A DNA stretch of 43,109 nt from Streptomyces sp. ISL-66 (GCF_018614135.1 NZ_JAGGOW010000008.1:1-43109), one strand, 5' to 3'; shown: positions 23,645-32,503, counted from the stretch's first letter. Numbers and translations: made by a program. The notes: generated by a model not told the origin, from the sequence alone.

Positions 23645-25257
23645 GACGGCTTGCATCCTCGGATGTAGATGCTCTGGACGGAACTCTGATTGGCGGCGGC
23701 CGGCTTGGTAGTGGCGCGGACGCTCCAGTAGCAGCCGGCGCTGGGCGCGAAGGTGTGCGCGACGGTTGTCGTACCCAGGCTCCCGGGCCCGAACTCGACC
23801 GTCTGAGGGCGCCCGTCGGGGACGGTCAGTGCGCCCTTGACGTCACCGGTGAACCACTCGACGACCAGCGTGTACGGGCCCGAGCCGTCGCTGTCGACGG
23901 AGAAGGCGGCCTCGGCCGCACCCGGGCCCGTCGGCCGGAGGCTTCGGACGTTCACCGCGGAGATCTTGACCTTCGGGGTCGGGGTCGGCGTGGGGGTCGC
24001 GGACTTGGTCGGAGTCCAGGTCGCCGTCGGGGTCGTCGTGGGCGTCGTGGTGTAGCTCGGGCTCGGCGTCGGGCTCGCGGACGCCGACGCCGACGCCGAA
24101 GGCGACGGCGACGGTGAGGGCGTCGCCGAGGGGGAGGCCGACGGGCTCGGTATCGGCGTCGGGGAGCCCGGGCCCGCCGCCGACGCGCTGGACGTCGCGA
24201 AGGCGTTCAGCGCCCTCGCCCCGCCCGGCTCCGCGCCGACCGCCTGGTAGCCGAACACGGCCACCACGCCCAGCACCAGCGTCGCCCCGGCCGCGACCAG
24301 GCCGCGCCGGCCCGGGGTCCAGCCGGCCGGCGGCCTGGGCGGCAGGGTGGTCGTGGCCAGCGCCGTGGTGCCGTGCGCCGGGGCGCCCGCCGAGGGGAAC
24401 AGCAGCGGCAGCAGGGCCGCCAGTGCGGCCAGCTTGCGCTGGCCGCGCTCCTCCCACTGGGGTCCGTACGCCGCCTGTGCCACCGCCTCCAGCTCCGCGA
24501 CGAACGCCTCGGCGTCCTCGGGCCGCTGCTCCGGGGCCTTCGCCAGTCCGCGCCGGATCAGCGGGCGCACCGGCTCCGGTGCCTCGGTCTCGGGCACCGG
24601 CGCCTCGACGTGCTGGACCGCGAGCTCCGCGAAGCTCTGCCCGTCGTAGGGCTTGCGGCCGGTCAGGCACTCGAAGAAGGTCGCCGTCGCCGCGTACACG
24701 TCGGCGGCGGGGGAGGCCGGGCGGCCCTGCCACTGCTCCGGGGCCATGTACGCCGGGGTTCCCGCCGCGCCCGGAGTCGTGCCCATGGGGGTGGCGATGC
24801 CGAAGTCGACGAGCTTGGAGGTGCCGTCGGCCGCGACCAGGACGTTCGCCGGCTTGTAGTCCCGGTGGACCACACCGGCCCGGTGCGCGTCGGCCAGCCC
24901 GAGCAGGGAGCCCTTCAGCAGCACCAGCGCCGCCTCGGGGCCGGTCCGCCCGCACTGCTTGAGCAGGGCGTTCAGCGGGATGCCGTCGACGAGTTCCATC
25001 ACGATGGCGGCGCCGCCGGGCGCCTCCACGTACTCGTACAGCCCGACCACGTACGGCGAGCCGAGCGCGCCGAGCAGTTGGGCCTCCGCCCGGAATTCCC
25101 GGACGAAGGCGGGGTTTTCGAGCATCCTGTCGTTGAGGTACTTCACCGCGACCGCGGTGCCGGTGCCGTCGTGGACGGCGAGCACCACGCGGCCGCTGCC
25201 GCCCGAGCCGAGCTCGCGGATCTGCGAGTAACCGGGAACCGTCCACATGCCGTTCAT
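23641..25257 (-). CDS. Transmembrane Ser/Thr protein kinase
   Basis: 538 residues. The Hanks-type kinase domain (~10-265) is complete: glycine loop GSGGSGRV (17-24), K39, catalytic HRDYKPAN (131-138), DFG (151-153) and APEQW. A TM helix near 318-337 (GLVAAGATLVLGVVAVFGYQ) is followed by a Ser/Pro/Thr-rich stalk and a ~110-residue extracellular beta domain with two Cys (SAGCYWSVRA, IYIRGCKPS). It has no PASTA repeats, so it is unlike PknB. The start is the ATG at 25257 after GGGGGAAGCAGAAGG. It overlaps and is probably co-expressed with the membrane protein downstream, which has a similar extracellular domain. Confidence 0.92.
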   Translation of the reverse strand: MNGMWTVPGYSQIRELGSGGSGRVVLAVHDGTGTAVAVKYLNDRMLENPAFVREFRAEAQLLGALGSPYVVGLYEYVEAPGGAAIVMELVDGIPLNALLKQCGRTGPEAALVLLKGSLLGLADAHRAGVVHRDYKPANVLVAADGTSKLVDFGIATPMGTTPGAAGTPAYMAPEQWQGRPASPAADVYAATATFFECLTGRKPYDGQSFAELAVQHVEAPVPETEAPEPVRPLIRRGLAKAPEQRPEDAEAFVAELEAVAQAAYGPQWEERGQRKLAALAALLPLLFPSAGAPAHGTTALATTTLPPRPPAGWTPGRRGLVAAGATLVLGVVAVFGYQAVGAEPGGARALNAFATSSASAAGPGSPTPIPSPSASPSATPSPSPSPSASASASASPTPSPSYTTTPTTTPTATWTPTKSATPTPTPTPKVKISAVNVRSLRPTGPGAAEAAFSVDSDGSGPYTLVVEWFTGDVKGALTVPDGRPQTVEFGPGSLGTTTVAHTFAPSAGCYWSVRATTKPAAANQSSVQSIYIRGCKPS

Positions 25258-25410
25258 GCCTTCTGCTTCCCCCTGTCCTGCCGTGCCCTGCCGTGACCGC
25301 GTCTCGGGGCCGGTCGTCCCAGGCGACCGGCCATCCCCTGGGACACGTTCCGGCCACGGCTGGTTCCCTGCCGTGCGGTGCTCTCGGCGAGGGCGGGCGG
25401 AGCGGGGGCG

Positions 25411-26685
25411 TCAGGCAGCTGCGGCCCGGGCGCCGATCATGGCGTGCAGCCGGTCGGCGGCCGCCCGTCCGAAGGCCGGGTCGTTGATGTGGGTGTCGTA
25501 GTCGTAGAGCCGGGCGGCGCTGCCCCGAAGCCCGTCGCGCAGCGCCGAGAACAGTGCCCCGTCGGCTTCGGGGTCATGGTAGGGGCCGCCGGGGGCGCCG
25601 AGCGTGGACAGTCCGCGAAGTGGGACGCAGACCTCCGTGGGGCCGGTGGCCGCGCGGAGTTTGGCGGCGACCCGGCGGCCGAGTTCCGCGCACTCGGCCT
25701 CGGTCGTGCGGATCACCGTGATCGAGGGGTTGTGGACGCGGACCCGGCGGTGGTAGCGGACCCGTTCCGGCAGGCTCTCCATCGGGCCGAACTTGACCAT
25801 GTCCAGCGCCCCCAGGCTCACCACCTGCGGGATCCCGGCCCGTCCGGCCGCGCGGAGCCGGTCGGGTCCGGCGGTGAGGATGCCGCCGCACAGGTCGTCG
25901 GCGAGCTCGCTGAGCGTGAGGTCGAGGACGCCGGCGAAGATCCCCTGGCCGGCCAGGGTCTCCAGGGTGCGGCCGCCGGAGCCGCTGACGTGGAAGACCA
26001 GTACCTCGTAGCCGAGCTCGGTCAGCCGCTCGCGGGCGGCGTCCACGCCGGTCGTGGTCACCCCCGCCATGCTCGCCGCGACCAGCGGACGGCTGCCCTC
26101 GCCCAGCCGGGCCGGCCGCCGCAGCTCCCTGGAGGCGCGCTCGAAGCCCTTGGCCATCCCGGCGACGGCCTCGACGGCATTGGTCAGGACCGGCGCGGAG
26201 ATGCTGTTGATCCCCGCGATGTCCACGACGCTGTACATCATCGTGATGTCCGCGGATCCGACGTACGGGGCCACGTCCCCGGACGCCATCGAGGAGACCA
26301 TCACCTTCGGAACGCCCAGGGGCAGCGCGCGCATCGCCCGGGTGGCGATGGAGGTCCCGCCGCTGCCGCCGATCGCGAGGACTCCGTGCAGCCGGCCTTC
26401 GGCGTGCAGCCGTAAGAGGGTCGCCTCCGCGACCCGGGCCATCGTGGTGACGGCCGCGCCCCGGTCGGCGGCCGTGCGCAGCTCTGAGAGTTCCGTTCCC
26501 GCCGCGCGCGCCACCGCTTCGCACGGTACATCGGCGGGCACGCGGGGCTCGTCCATGATTCCTGTATCGACCATGACCACTTCGACGCCGGCACGCAGCA
26601 GCCTCTCGCGCAACCAGCCGTACTCCACACCCTTGGTATCCAGGGTTCCCACCAGCACGACGTTCGTCATACGTGCAATGTCCAT
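25411..26685 (-). CDS. Tm-1-like ATP-binding domain protein (UPF0261)
   Basis: About 424 residues. The head NVVLVGTLDTKGVEYGWLRE, the glycine-rich LAIGGSGGTSIATRAM, PYVGSADITMMYSVVDIAG, and the later VFHVSGSGGRTLETL and DLTLSELADDL are hallmarks of the UPF0261/Tm-1 group. The N-terminal domain of tomato Tm-1 binds ATP and blocks tobamovirus replication; bacterial members are of unknown function. The start is uncertain among ATG 26685, ATG 26670 and an upstream TTG, as no Shine-Dalgarno is clear. A TTA leucine codon is at 26413-26415 (codon 91), which makes expression dependent on the bldA tRNA. It follows the NUDIX gene by 33 bp. Confidence 0.88.
   Translation of the reverse strand: MDIARMTNVVLVGTLDTKGVEYGWLRERLLRAGVEVVMVDTGIMDEPRVPADVPCEAVARAAGTELSELRTAADRGAAVTTMARVAEATLLRLHAEGRLHGVLAIGGSGGTSIATRAMRALPLGVPKVMVSSMASGDVAPYVGSADITMMYSVVDIAGINSISAPVLTNAVEAVAGMAKGFERASRELRRPARLGEGSRPLVAASMAGVTTTGVDAARERLTELGYEVLVFHVSGSGGRTLETLAGQGIFAGVLDLTLSELADDLCGGILTAGPDRLRAAGRAGIPQVVSLGALDMVKFGPMESLPERVRYHRRVRVHNPSITVIRTTEAECAELGRRVAAKLRAATGPTEVCVPLRGLSTLGAPGGPYHDPEADGALFSALRDGLRGSAARLYDYDTHINDPAFGRAAADRLHAMIGARAAAA
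26413..26415 (-). promoter_or_regulatory. In-frame TTA codon (bldA-dependent translation)
   Basis: The codon run GCG ACC CTC TTA CGG CTG encodes A-T-L-L-R-L in the Tm-1-like protein. In Streptomyces the sole TTA-reading tRNA is made by bldA late in growth. I saw no other in-frame TTA codon in the window. Confidence 0.85.
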
Positions 26686-26718
26686 GCAGGTGTGGTTTGT
26701 TGGCAAGTAAAAGAAAGG

Positions 26719-27195
26719 TCAACCCTCGTTCTCCAGGAGTTCCAACAGCCTTTCCAGGAAACGAATCTGAGACACCACCAGCTTGTCCCGGGCCGCCGGG
26801 GGAGCGAACCACTCCACCCGGTCCAGCTCGGGGAAGTCCGCCGTCCGGCCCGATTTCGGCGGCCACTCCATGCTGAAGGTCCCCGGCACCGCCAGCGCCG
26901 GATCCAGGTCGCCGCGGACCGCCCAGATGGTCACGACCTTCCCGCCGGTCATCCGCACCTCGCCCAGCGGCAGGTACGGGCCCTTTGGCGGCGGCAGCCC
27001 GATCTCCTCCTCGAACTCCCGGCGGGCCGCGTCGCGCGGGTCCTCCTCCGGCCCGTACTCGCCCTTCGGGATCGACCAGGCGCCCCCGTCGCGCCGCTCC
27101 CAGAACGGGCCGCCCATGTGGCCGAGCAGTACTTCGGTGCCTGCCGCCGCGCTCTCCCGGAAGAGGAGCAGTCCGGCGCTTCGTTTCGCGGTCAT
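26719..27195 (-). CDS. NUDIX hydrolase
   Basis: 158 residues. A complete NUDIX box (PKGEYGPEEDPRDAARREFE and the following EEIGL) lies at about residues 44-68, preceded by AGLLLFRE and GGAWSIPKG. The sequence resembles the actinobacterial NUDIX group related to diadenosine-type or (d)NTP hydrolases, with a short C-terminal helix (DKLVVSQIRFLERLLELL). Exact substrate unknown. ATG 27195 is chosen because the domain begins there. It lies upstream of, and probably co-transcribed with, the Tm-1-like gene. Confidence 0.88.
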   Translation of the reverse strand: MTAKRSAGLLLFRESAAAGTEVLLGHMGGPFWERRDGGAWSIPKGEYGPEEDPRDAARREFEEEIGLPPPKGPYLPLGEVRMTGGKVVTIWAVRGDLDPALAVPGTFSMEWPPKSGRTADFPELDRVEWFAPPAARDKLVVSQIRFLERLLELLENEG

Positions 27196-27317
27196 GGGGT
27201 GATGTCTGCCCCGCGCGGTCACCGCTCACCGCGGTGCCCGGGATGTGAGGCATGTGCGGGCGTGCGGAACGTGCGGGAGGGGAGCGGGGCGTCCGGCGCT
27301 CCCGTGCGCCCGACGTG

Positions 27318-28382
27318 TCAGTGCGCGTGCGGGCCGTGGCGGTGGACCGGGCCGTGGGAGTCCGCGCAGTGCGGGTCGGCCGGATCCACGCCCGGGCCGC
27401 GGCCGACCGTCAGGAGGGAGTCCTGGGCGTGGTCCACCTGGAGGGTGGTGTGGGTGATCCCGTACTCCTTGGACAGCAGGGCTTCCAGGTCCCGGCGCAC
27501 GGCGTGGCAGTCGCCTTCCGGCGCCACCAGGACGTGCGCGGACAGTGCGGCCTGCCCGGAGGTGATGGTCCAGATGTGCAGGTCGTGGACCTCGGTGACG
27601 GGCGGCTGCCCGACGAGCCGGTCGCCGACCGCGTCCGGGTCCACGTGGGCCGGAGCGGCCTCCAGGAAGATCCTGCCGGACTCGCGGACCAGCCCGTAGC
27701 CCGCCTTGACCATCAGGACGACCACGACGAGCGAGGCGATCGAGTCGGCCTGCCGGAATCCGGTGGTGAGCACGATCAGGCCGGCGACGGCGGTGCCGAT
27801 GAAGGCGAACAGGTCGTTGAGGATGTGCTGGTAGGCGCCCTCGACGGCCAGTGAGGTGCGGTTCGCCTTGGAGATGCACCAGGCCGCCGCGATGTTGACC
27901 ACGATGCCCGCGAGCGCCGTCACCAGCACCAGCCCGCCCTGCACGGCGGGCGGATCCACGAGCCGGCGCACCGCCTCGTACGCCAGCCAGAGCGCCAGCA
28001 GGAGCAGGGTGAGCCCGTTGGCCTGGGCGGAGAGTATCTCCGCGCGTTTGAGGCCGTACGTGAAGCCACCGCGCGCCGGGCGGGCGGCCAGCCGCATCGC
28101 GACCAGCGCGAGGACGATCGAGACGGCGTCCGTCAGCATGTGCGCGGCGTCGGAGATCAGGGCCAGGGACTGGGCCACGATGCCGATGACCACCTCGACG
28201 GCCATGAAGCCGACGATCAGCCCGAGGGAGATGCCGAGCCAGCGGCGGTCGGCGTCGGCGGCGACACCGTGGCTGTGACCGCCCGGCCCGTGCCCGTGCC
28301 CGTGGCCGTCGGCGTGCCCTTCGGCGTGCGCGGCGCGGGCCGGCCCGTCGTGGTCGTGCGGCGCGTGGTCGTGCGCGCTCAT
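27318..28382 (-). CDS. Cation diffusion facilitator (CDF) family metal exporter
   Basis: 354 residues. The His-rich cytoplasmic head (HDHAPHDHDGP, HGHGHGPGGHSHG) is followed by six membrane helices carrying the paired metal-binding motifs DAAHMLTDA (TM2) and QHILNDLF (TM5), both H-x-x-x-D as in zinc-type CDF transporters. A C-terminal cytoplasmic domain with IWTITSG ends in a second His cluster (HGPVHRHGPHAH). It probably exports Zn2+ (also Co or Cd) in exchange for protons. ATG 28382 follows GGGGG. A dyad CCTGA-N13-TCAGG (28426-28448) in the upstream region, shared with the divergent ABC gene, could be a metal-regulator site. Confidence 0.9.
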   Translation of the reverse strand: MSAHDHAPHDHDGPARAAHAEGHADGHGHGHGPGGHSHGVAADADRRWLGISLGLIVGFMAVEVVIGIVAQSLALISDAAHMLTDAVSIVLALVAMRLAARPARGGFTYGLKRAEILSAQANGLTLLLLALWLAYEAVRRLVDPPAVQGGLVLVTALAGIVVNIAAAWCISKANRTSLAVEGAYQHILNDLFAFIGTAVAGLIVLTTGFRQADSIASLVVVVLMVKAGYGLVRESGRIFLEAAPAHVDPDAVGDRLVGQPPVTEVHDLHIWTITSGQAALSAHVLVAPEGDCHAVRRDLEALLSKEYGITHTTLQVDHAQDSLLTVGRGPGVDPADPHCADSHGPVHRHGPHAH

Positions 28383-28425
28383 GGCATCCCCCGTCAATCG
28401 TCCGGTGCTGCTGCCGGATGCGGCA

Positions 28426-28448
28426 CCTGAAGTGAAGCGCACCTCAGG
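28426..28448. promoter_or_regulatory. Dyad between divergent CDF and FHA-ABC genes
   Basis: CCTGA (28426-28430) and TCAGG (28444-28448) with a 13-nt spacer in the 166-bp divergent region. The arms are short, so this is only a candidate operator. Confidence 0.25.
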
Positions 28449-28536
28449 AGGATGGGCAAAGGCTGCAACGGGGACCGTTGTCATTACCCATAGTGCCGCC
28501 CTGACCTGCGGTTGTGCCGGGCCGCCCGGAACGTGG

Positions 28537-28542
28537 GAAAAT
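28537..28542 (+). promoter_or_regulatory. -10-like GAAAAT for leaderless FHA-ABC mRNA
   Basis: GAAAAT is 6 nt before ATG 28549. TTGTGC at 28512-28517 could be the -35 with a 19-nt spacer. Confidence 0.45.
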
Positions 28543-28548
28543 CTGTTC

Positions 28549-30897
28549 ATGGTCCAGCGCCACGGTGCGGCGACCGCGCCCGAGCTCGTATTGGAAACCG
28601 ACAGGGGCTCCACCGCGTTGAGCCCCCGCCGGACGTACCACCTCGGCCGCGACCCGCTTTGCGAGATCTGCCTCGACGACGCCCGCGTCTCCTGGCACCA
28701 CGCCGTCCTGCGGCCCGACGGCGACCATTGGACGCTCGAGGACGAGGGCAGTACGAACGGCACCTGGGCCGACGGCCACCGCGTCCGAGAATGGGCCGTC
28801 GGGGTCGGCAGCGAGCTCCGCTTGGGCAGCGCCTACGACGGCCCGCGCGTACGCCTCGTCGAGCCCGCCGGGGACCGCCCCCCGCCCGTCTCCCCCCCGG
28901 CGATGACCGGCACCTTCCGCAGGGCCGCCTCGATCCGCCCGCTCACCGACAGGACCGCCGTCCGGATCGGCCGCGCCGCGGACAACGACCTCGTCATCGA
29001 CGACCTCGTCGTCTCCCGCCACCACGCCGAACTGCGCGCCCTCGCCGACGGCACCTACCAGATCGCCGACCTCGGCAGCCACAACGGCACCTACCTCAAC
29101 GGCGCCCGCCTCGTCCGCCCCGCGGGCATCGGCGAGGCCGACGTCGTCGGCATCGGCCACTCCGCCTTCTGCCTCGTCGGCGACCAGCTCCAGGAGTACG
29201 TCGACACCGGCGAGATCTCCCTGGACGTCCAGGGCCTCACCGTCGCCGTCGACCACGGCCGCAAGACCCTCCTCGAGCAGGTCTCCTTCCCCGTCGGCGC
29301 CAAATGCCTGCTCGCCGTCGTCGGTCCCAGCGGTGCCGGCAAGTCCACCCTGCTCGGCGCGCTGACCGGCCTGCGCCCCGCCGACCAGGGCACCGTCCTC
29401 TACGACGGCCGCGACCTCTACCGCGACTACGCCGAACTGCGCAGCCGCATCGGCCTCGTCCCGCAGGACGACATCCTGCACGCGCAGCTGACCGTCCGCC
29501 GCGCCCTCGTCTACGCCGCCGAACTGCGGTTCCCGCAGGACACCGCCAAGGCCGAACGCCAGGCCCGGGTCGACGAGGTGATCGGCGAACTCGGCCTGCG
29601 GGAGCGCGCCAACCAGCCCATCCACAGCCTTTCCGGCGGCCAGCGCAAACGGGTCTCCGTCGCTCTGGAACTCCTGACCAAGCCCTCCCTGCTCTTCCTG
29701 GACGAGCCCACCTCCGGGCTCGACCCGGGCATGGACCGCTCCGTGATGCACATGCTGAGGGGCCTCGCCGACGACGGCCGCACGGTCATCGTCGTCACCC
29801 ACAGCGTGCTCAACCTCAGCGTCTGCGACCGCCTGCTGGTCCTGGCGCCCGGCGGGCGCGTCGCGTACTACGGCCCTCCCGACGAGGCACTCGGATTCTT
29901 CGGCTACGACCAGTGGCCCGAGGCCTTCGAAGCCTTCGAGAACGAGCGCCACCGCGACTGGGCCGGGGAACACCGGGCCTCACCGCGGCAACGCCACTAC
30001 GTCGACGTCGCCGCCGGCCGGCTCCCGGTCGCGGGGGAGGCCGAGCGTGCCGCCGGTGTCGTGCCGAGGCCGCCGCCCAAGGCCCAGAGCTGGGGCTCCC
30101 AGCTCTCCACCCTGATCCGCCGGTACGCCGCCGTGCTCTGCGCCGACCGCACGTTCCTGATCATCATGGTCGCGCTGCCGTTCGTCATGGGCGCCATGGC
30201 CCGCGCGCTGGCCGGCAGCGTCCTCTCGCCGGAGACGGCCCTGAACGCCCTGTTCATCCTGTGCGTGGGCGGAGTCCTCACCGGGGCCGCCAACGCGGTG
30301 CGCGAACTCGTCAAGGAGCGCGTCATCTACCAGCGAGAACGCGCCGTCGGCCTGTCCAGATCCGCCTACCTGATGTCCAAGGTGGTGGTCCTCGGCACGG
30401 TCACCCTCGCCCAGGCCGTGGTCCTCACCCTCGTCGGCCTCGCCGGCGTCAAGACCAACGCCCCGGGAGGCAAGGGCGTCTTCCTGCCACCGTTGATCGA
30501 GCTCACTCTCGCCGTCGCCCTGCTGTCCGTCACCGCCATGCTGCTCGGACTGCTGATCTCCGCCCTGGTGAGCAAGGAGGAGGTCACGATGCCGCTGCTG
30601 GTCCTGCTCACCATCGTCCAGGTCGTCTTCTGCGGCTCCCTGCTGAAACTCACCGGAGTTCCCGTGTTCGAGCAGCTGGCCTGGTTCGTCCCGGCGCGGT
30701 GGGCCATGGGGGCGATGTCGAACACCATCGACCTGGGCGCCATCGTGCCCGGCAAGATCACCCAGGACCCGCTGTTCGATCACGATCCCGGTCTGTGGCT
30801 CGTGGAGATGGGCATGCTGGTCGCCCTGTGCGTGCTGTTCGGCGTGCTGGTGATCCGGGTGCTCCGCCGCCACGAGCCGGCCATCATGCGGAAGTAG
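28549..30897 (+). CDS. FHA-FHA-ABC transporter (Rv1747-like)
   Basis: 782 residues. The first FHA domain (~20-100) has GRDPLCEICLDDARVSWHHA and GSTNGTW. The second (~130-205) has IGRAADNDLVIDDLVVSRHH and GSHNGTYLNG. Both keep the phosphothreonine-binding Arg, Ser and Asn positions. The ABC ATPase follows: Walker A GPSGAGKST (~259-267), LSGGQRKRVS (~362) and Walker B LLFLDEPTSGLDP. A C-terminal ABC-2-type membrane domain has about six helices. This order is that of M. tuberculosis Rv1747, an exporter regulated by the kinase PknF through its FHA domains. Here a Ser/Thr kinase is encoded two genes downstream. The exported substrate is unknown. Confidence 0.93.
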   Translation: MVQRHGAATAPELVLETDRGSTALSPRRTYHLGRDPLCEICLDDARVSWHHAVLRPDGDHWTLEDEGSTNGTWADGHRVREWAVGVGSELRLGSAYDGPRVRLVEPAGDRPPPVSPPAMTGTFRRAASIRPLTDRTAVRIGRAADNDLVIDDLVVSRHHAELRALADGTYQIADLGSHNGTYLNGARLVRPAGIGEADVVGIGHSAFCLVGDQLQEYVDTGEISLDVQGLTVAVDHGRKTLLEQVSFPVGAKCLLAVVGPSGAGKSTLLGALTGLRPADQGTVLYDGRDLYRDYAELRSRIGLVPQDDILHAQLTVRRALVYAAELRFPQDTAKAERQARVDEVIGELGLRERANQPIHSLSGGQRKRVSVALELLTKPSLLFLDEPTSGLDPGMDRSVMHMLRGLADDGRTVIVVTHSVLNLSVCDRLLVLAPGGRVAYYGPPDEALGFFGYDQWPEAFEAFENERHRDWAGEHRASPRQRHYVDVAAGRLPVAGEAERAAGVVPRPPPKAQSWGSQLSTLIRRYAAVLCADRTFLIIMVALPFVMGAMARALAGSVLSPETALNALFILCVGGVLTGAANAVRELVKERVIYQRERAVGLSRSAYLMSKVVVLGTVTLAQAVVLTLVGLAGVKTNAPGGKGVFLPPLIELTLAVALLSVTAMLLGLLISALVSKEEVTMPLLVLLTIVQVVFCGSLLKLTGVPVFEQLAWFVPARWAMGAMSNTIDLGAIVPGKITQDPLFDHDPGLWLVEMGMLVALCVLFGVLVIRVLRRHEPAIMRK

Positions 30898-30902
30898 CCG
30901 CC

Positions 30903-31520
30903 ATGACCAGCCCCGGCGAAGCCGCGGACTTCCGACCCACCCACATCGTCCCGCAGGAGGGGCTTGCCGCGTGGGAGACCCCCGACCTGTCCCGCCCCAC
31001 GGTGCCGCTCGACGAGTTCCTGCCCGTGCAGCTGGTGTCCCGGCGCGGCGAGTGGGGGGAGGTCCTGTGCGCGAACGGCTGGTCCGCCTGGGTGGACGGA
31101 CGGATGCTGGTCCCCGTTCCGCAGCCCCCGCCGACCGGCGGCCGACCGGTGTCGCGCAGCGAGAACCCGCAGCCGCTGCTCGACCGGTGCGCCGACGACC
31201 TGGAACGCTACCGGAAGGCGGCGGCGGACCTCGCACGCGGGCGCACCGATGCCGAGTCCTTCCGGCGTGCCGTACGGGGGCTGCGTGCCGGCGTCGTCAT
31301 CGAGGGGGGGTCCGTGTGGCTCTACGACGCGCCCTCGGGACGCTGGATGTACGGGGACGGGAGCCGCCTCATGACCTACGCCGTCGTCGCGGGACCGGGT
31401 GCCCCGCCCGTGCGGCAGACGGCGCCCGAGGAACCGGACACCGAAGGAGGGGCCGACGTACGAGACGTACGGCACGACCCCACGAAGATCGTCGAACTGC
31501 CCGGGCCGGAGGTGGGGTGA
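30903..31520 (+). CDS. SH3-like protein between transporter and kinase
   Basis: 205 residues, no signal peptide or TM helix. The N-terminal part (~10-75) has an SH3-type pattern: IVPQEGLAAWETPDLSRPTV, then PVQLVSRRGEWGEVLCANGWSAWVDGRMLVPV. A helical segment (~95-130: LLDRCADDLERYRKAAADLA) follows, then a second possible beta unit (VVIEGGSVWLYDAPSGRWMY), with an acidic tail ending in a possible phosphothreonine region (HDPTKIVELPGPEVG). It starts 5 bp after the ABC stop, and its TGA overlaps the kinase ATG (TGATG). Its place suggests an adaptor or a kinase substrate read by the FHA domains. Family not recognised. Confidence 0.8.
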   Translation: MTSPGEAADFRPTHIVPQEGLAAWETPDLSRPTVPLDEFLPVQLVSRRGEWGEVLCANGWSAWVDGRMLVPVPQPPPTGGRPVSRSENPQPLLDRCADDLERYRKAAADLARGRTDAESFRRAVRGLRAGVVIEGGSVWLYDAPSGRWMYGDGSRLMTYAVVAGPGAPPVRQTAPEEPDTEGGADVRDVRHDPTKIVELPGPEVG

Positions 31521-32503
31521 TGGGCTCCGCCCCGGGCGCGGAACCGGTCCGAGGCCGCGCCTCCGACCTGCGGGGACGGCGGATCGCCGGCTACGTCGTG
31601 GAGGACGAGATAGGGCGGGGCGGGATGGCCGTCGTCTACCGGGCGCACGACGTACGGCTCGACCGGACGGTCGCACTGAAGCTCCTCGCGCCCACGCTGG
31701 CGCGCAACGACACCTTCCGGCAGCGGTTCGCGCACGAGTCGAAGGTCGCGGCGGCCATCGACCACCCGCACATCGTGCCCGTCTTCGAGGCGGGGGAGAC
31801 GGACGGGCTGCTGTACATCGCCATGCGGTACGTGGCCGGCGAGGACCTGCGGGCCGTGATGGACCGGACCGGTCCGATGTCCGTGGAGACGGCGGCGCGG
31901 ATCGCCGGGCAGGTCGCCTCGGCGCTGGACGCGGCGCACGACCACGACCTGGTCCACCGCGACGTGAAACCCGGCAACATCCTGGTCGCGCAGGGCACGG
32001 ACGTCGACCATCCGGAGCACGTGTACCTCACCGACTTCGGGCTGACGAAGAAATCACTGTCGTTGACGGGCTTCACGAGCGTCGGACAGTTCGTGGGGAC
32101 CCTGGACTACGTGGCGCCGGAACAGATCGCCGGAAAGCCGGTCGACGGGCGCTGCGACGTCTACGGCCTGGCGTGCGTGGTCTACGAGACGCTGACGGGC
32201 GTTCCGCCGTTCCAGCGCGACGAGGACATGGCGCTGCTGTGGGCCCACCAGTACGACCGGCCGCCACCGGTGACCTCGCTGCGGCCGGATCTGCCGACGG
32301 AGGTGGACGAGGTGCTGGCGCGGGCCCTCGCCAAGTCTCCCGAGGACCGCTGGGAAAGCTGCCTGGCGTTCACGGGGGCGCTGCGGCGGGCGGGCCGGGA
32401 AGCGGTGGGAGGGCTGCCCGGGCGTACGGTGCCGGCGGGGCCGGACGAGGCCTCCGACGGCCCGCCGCCGACACCGCCGGGGTGGGCGATGCCGGTGTTC
32501 TGA
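31520..32503 (+). CDS. Soluble Ser/Thr protein kinase (PknF-like partner)
   Basis: 327 residues. A full Hanks kinase domain: GRGGMAVV (32-39), K54 in VALKLLAP, HRDVKPGN (146-153), DFG (172-174), a Ser/Thr-rich activation loop (SLSLTGFTSVGQFVGTLDY), and VAPEQI. A short Pro-rich tail follows. There is no TM helix, so unlike most bacterial STPKs it is soluble and could be held near the membrane by the FHA-ABC protein. The start overlaps the stop of the SH3-like gene. The likely role is phosphorylating the FHA-ABC transporter or the SH3-like protein; inferred from context and the PknF-Rv1747 precedent. Confidence 0.92.
   Translation: MGSAPGAEPVRGRASDLRGRRIAGYVVEDEIGRGGMAVVYRAHDVRLDRTVALKLLAPTLARNDTFRQRFAHESKVAAAIDHPHIVPVFEAGETDGLLYIAMRYVAGEDLRAVMDRTGPMSVETAARIAGQVASALDAAHDHDLVHRDVKPGNILVAQGTDVDHPEHVYLTDFGLTKKSLSLTGFTSVGQFVGTLDYVAPEQIAGKPVDGRCDVYGLACVVYETLTGVPPFQRDEDMALLWAHQYDRPPPVTSLRPDLPTEVDEVLARALAKSPEDRWESCLAFTGALRRAGREAVGGLPGRTVPAGPDEASDGPPPTPPGWAMPVF

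Noticed and set aside
28512..30902. Open plus-strand frame through the FHA-ABC gene, shifted by one base
   Set aside because: It encodes Arg/Pro/His-rich sequence without motifs, the usual shadow of a high-GC gene. The FHA, Walker and LSGGQ motifs lie in the other frame.
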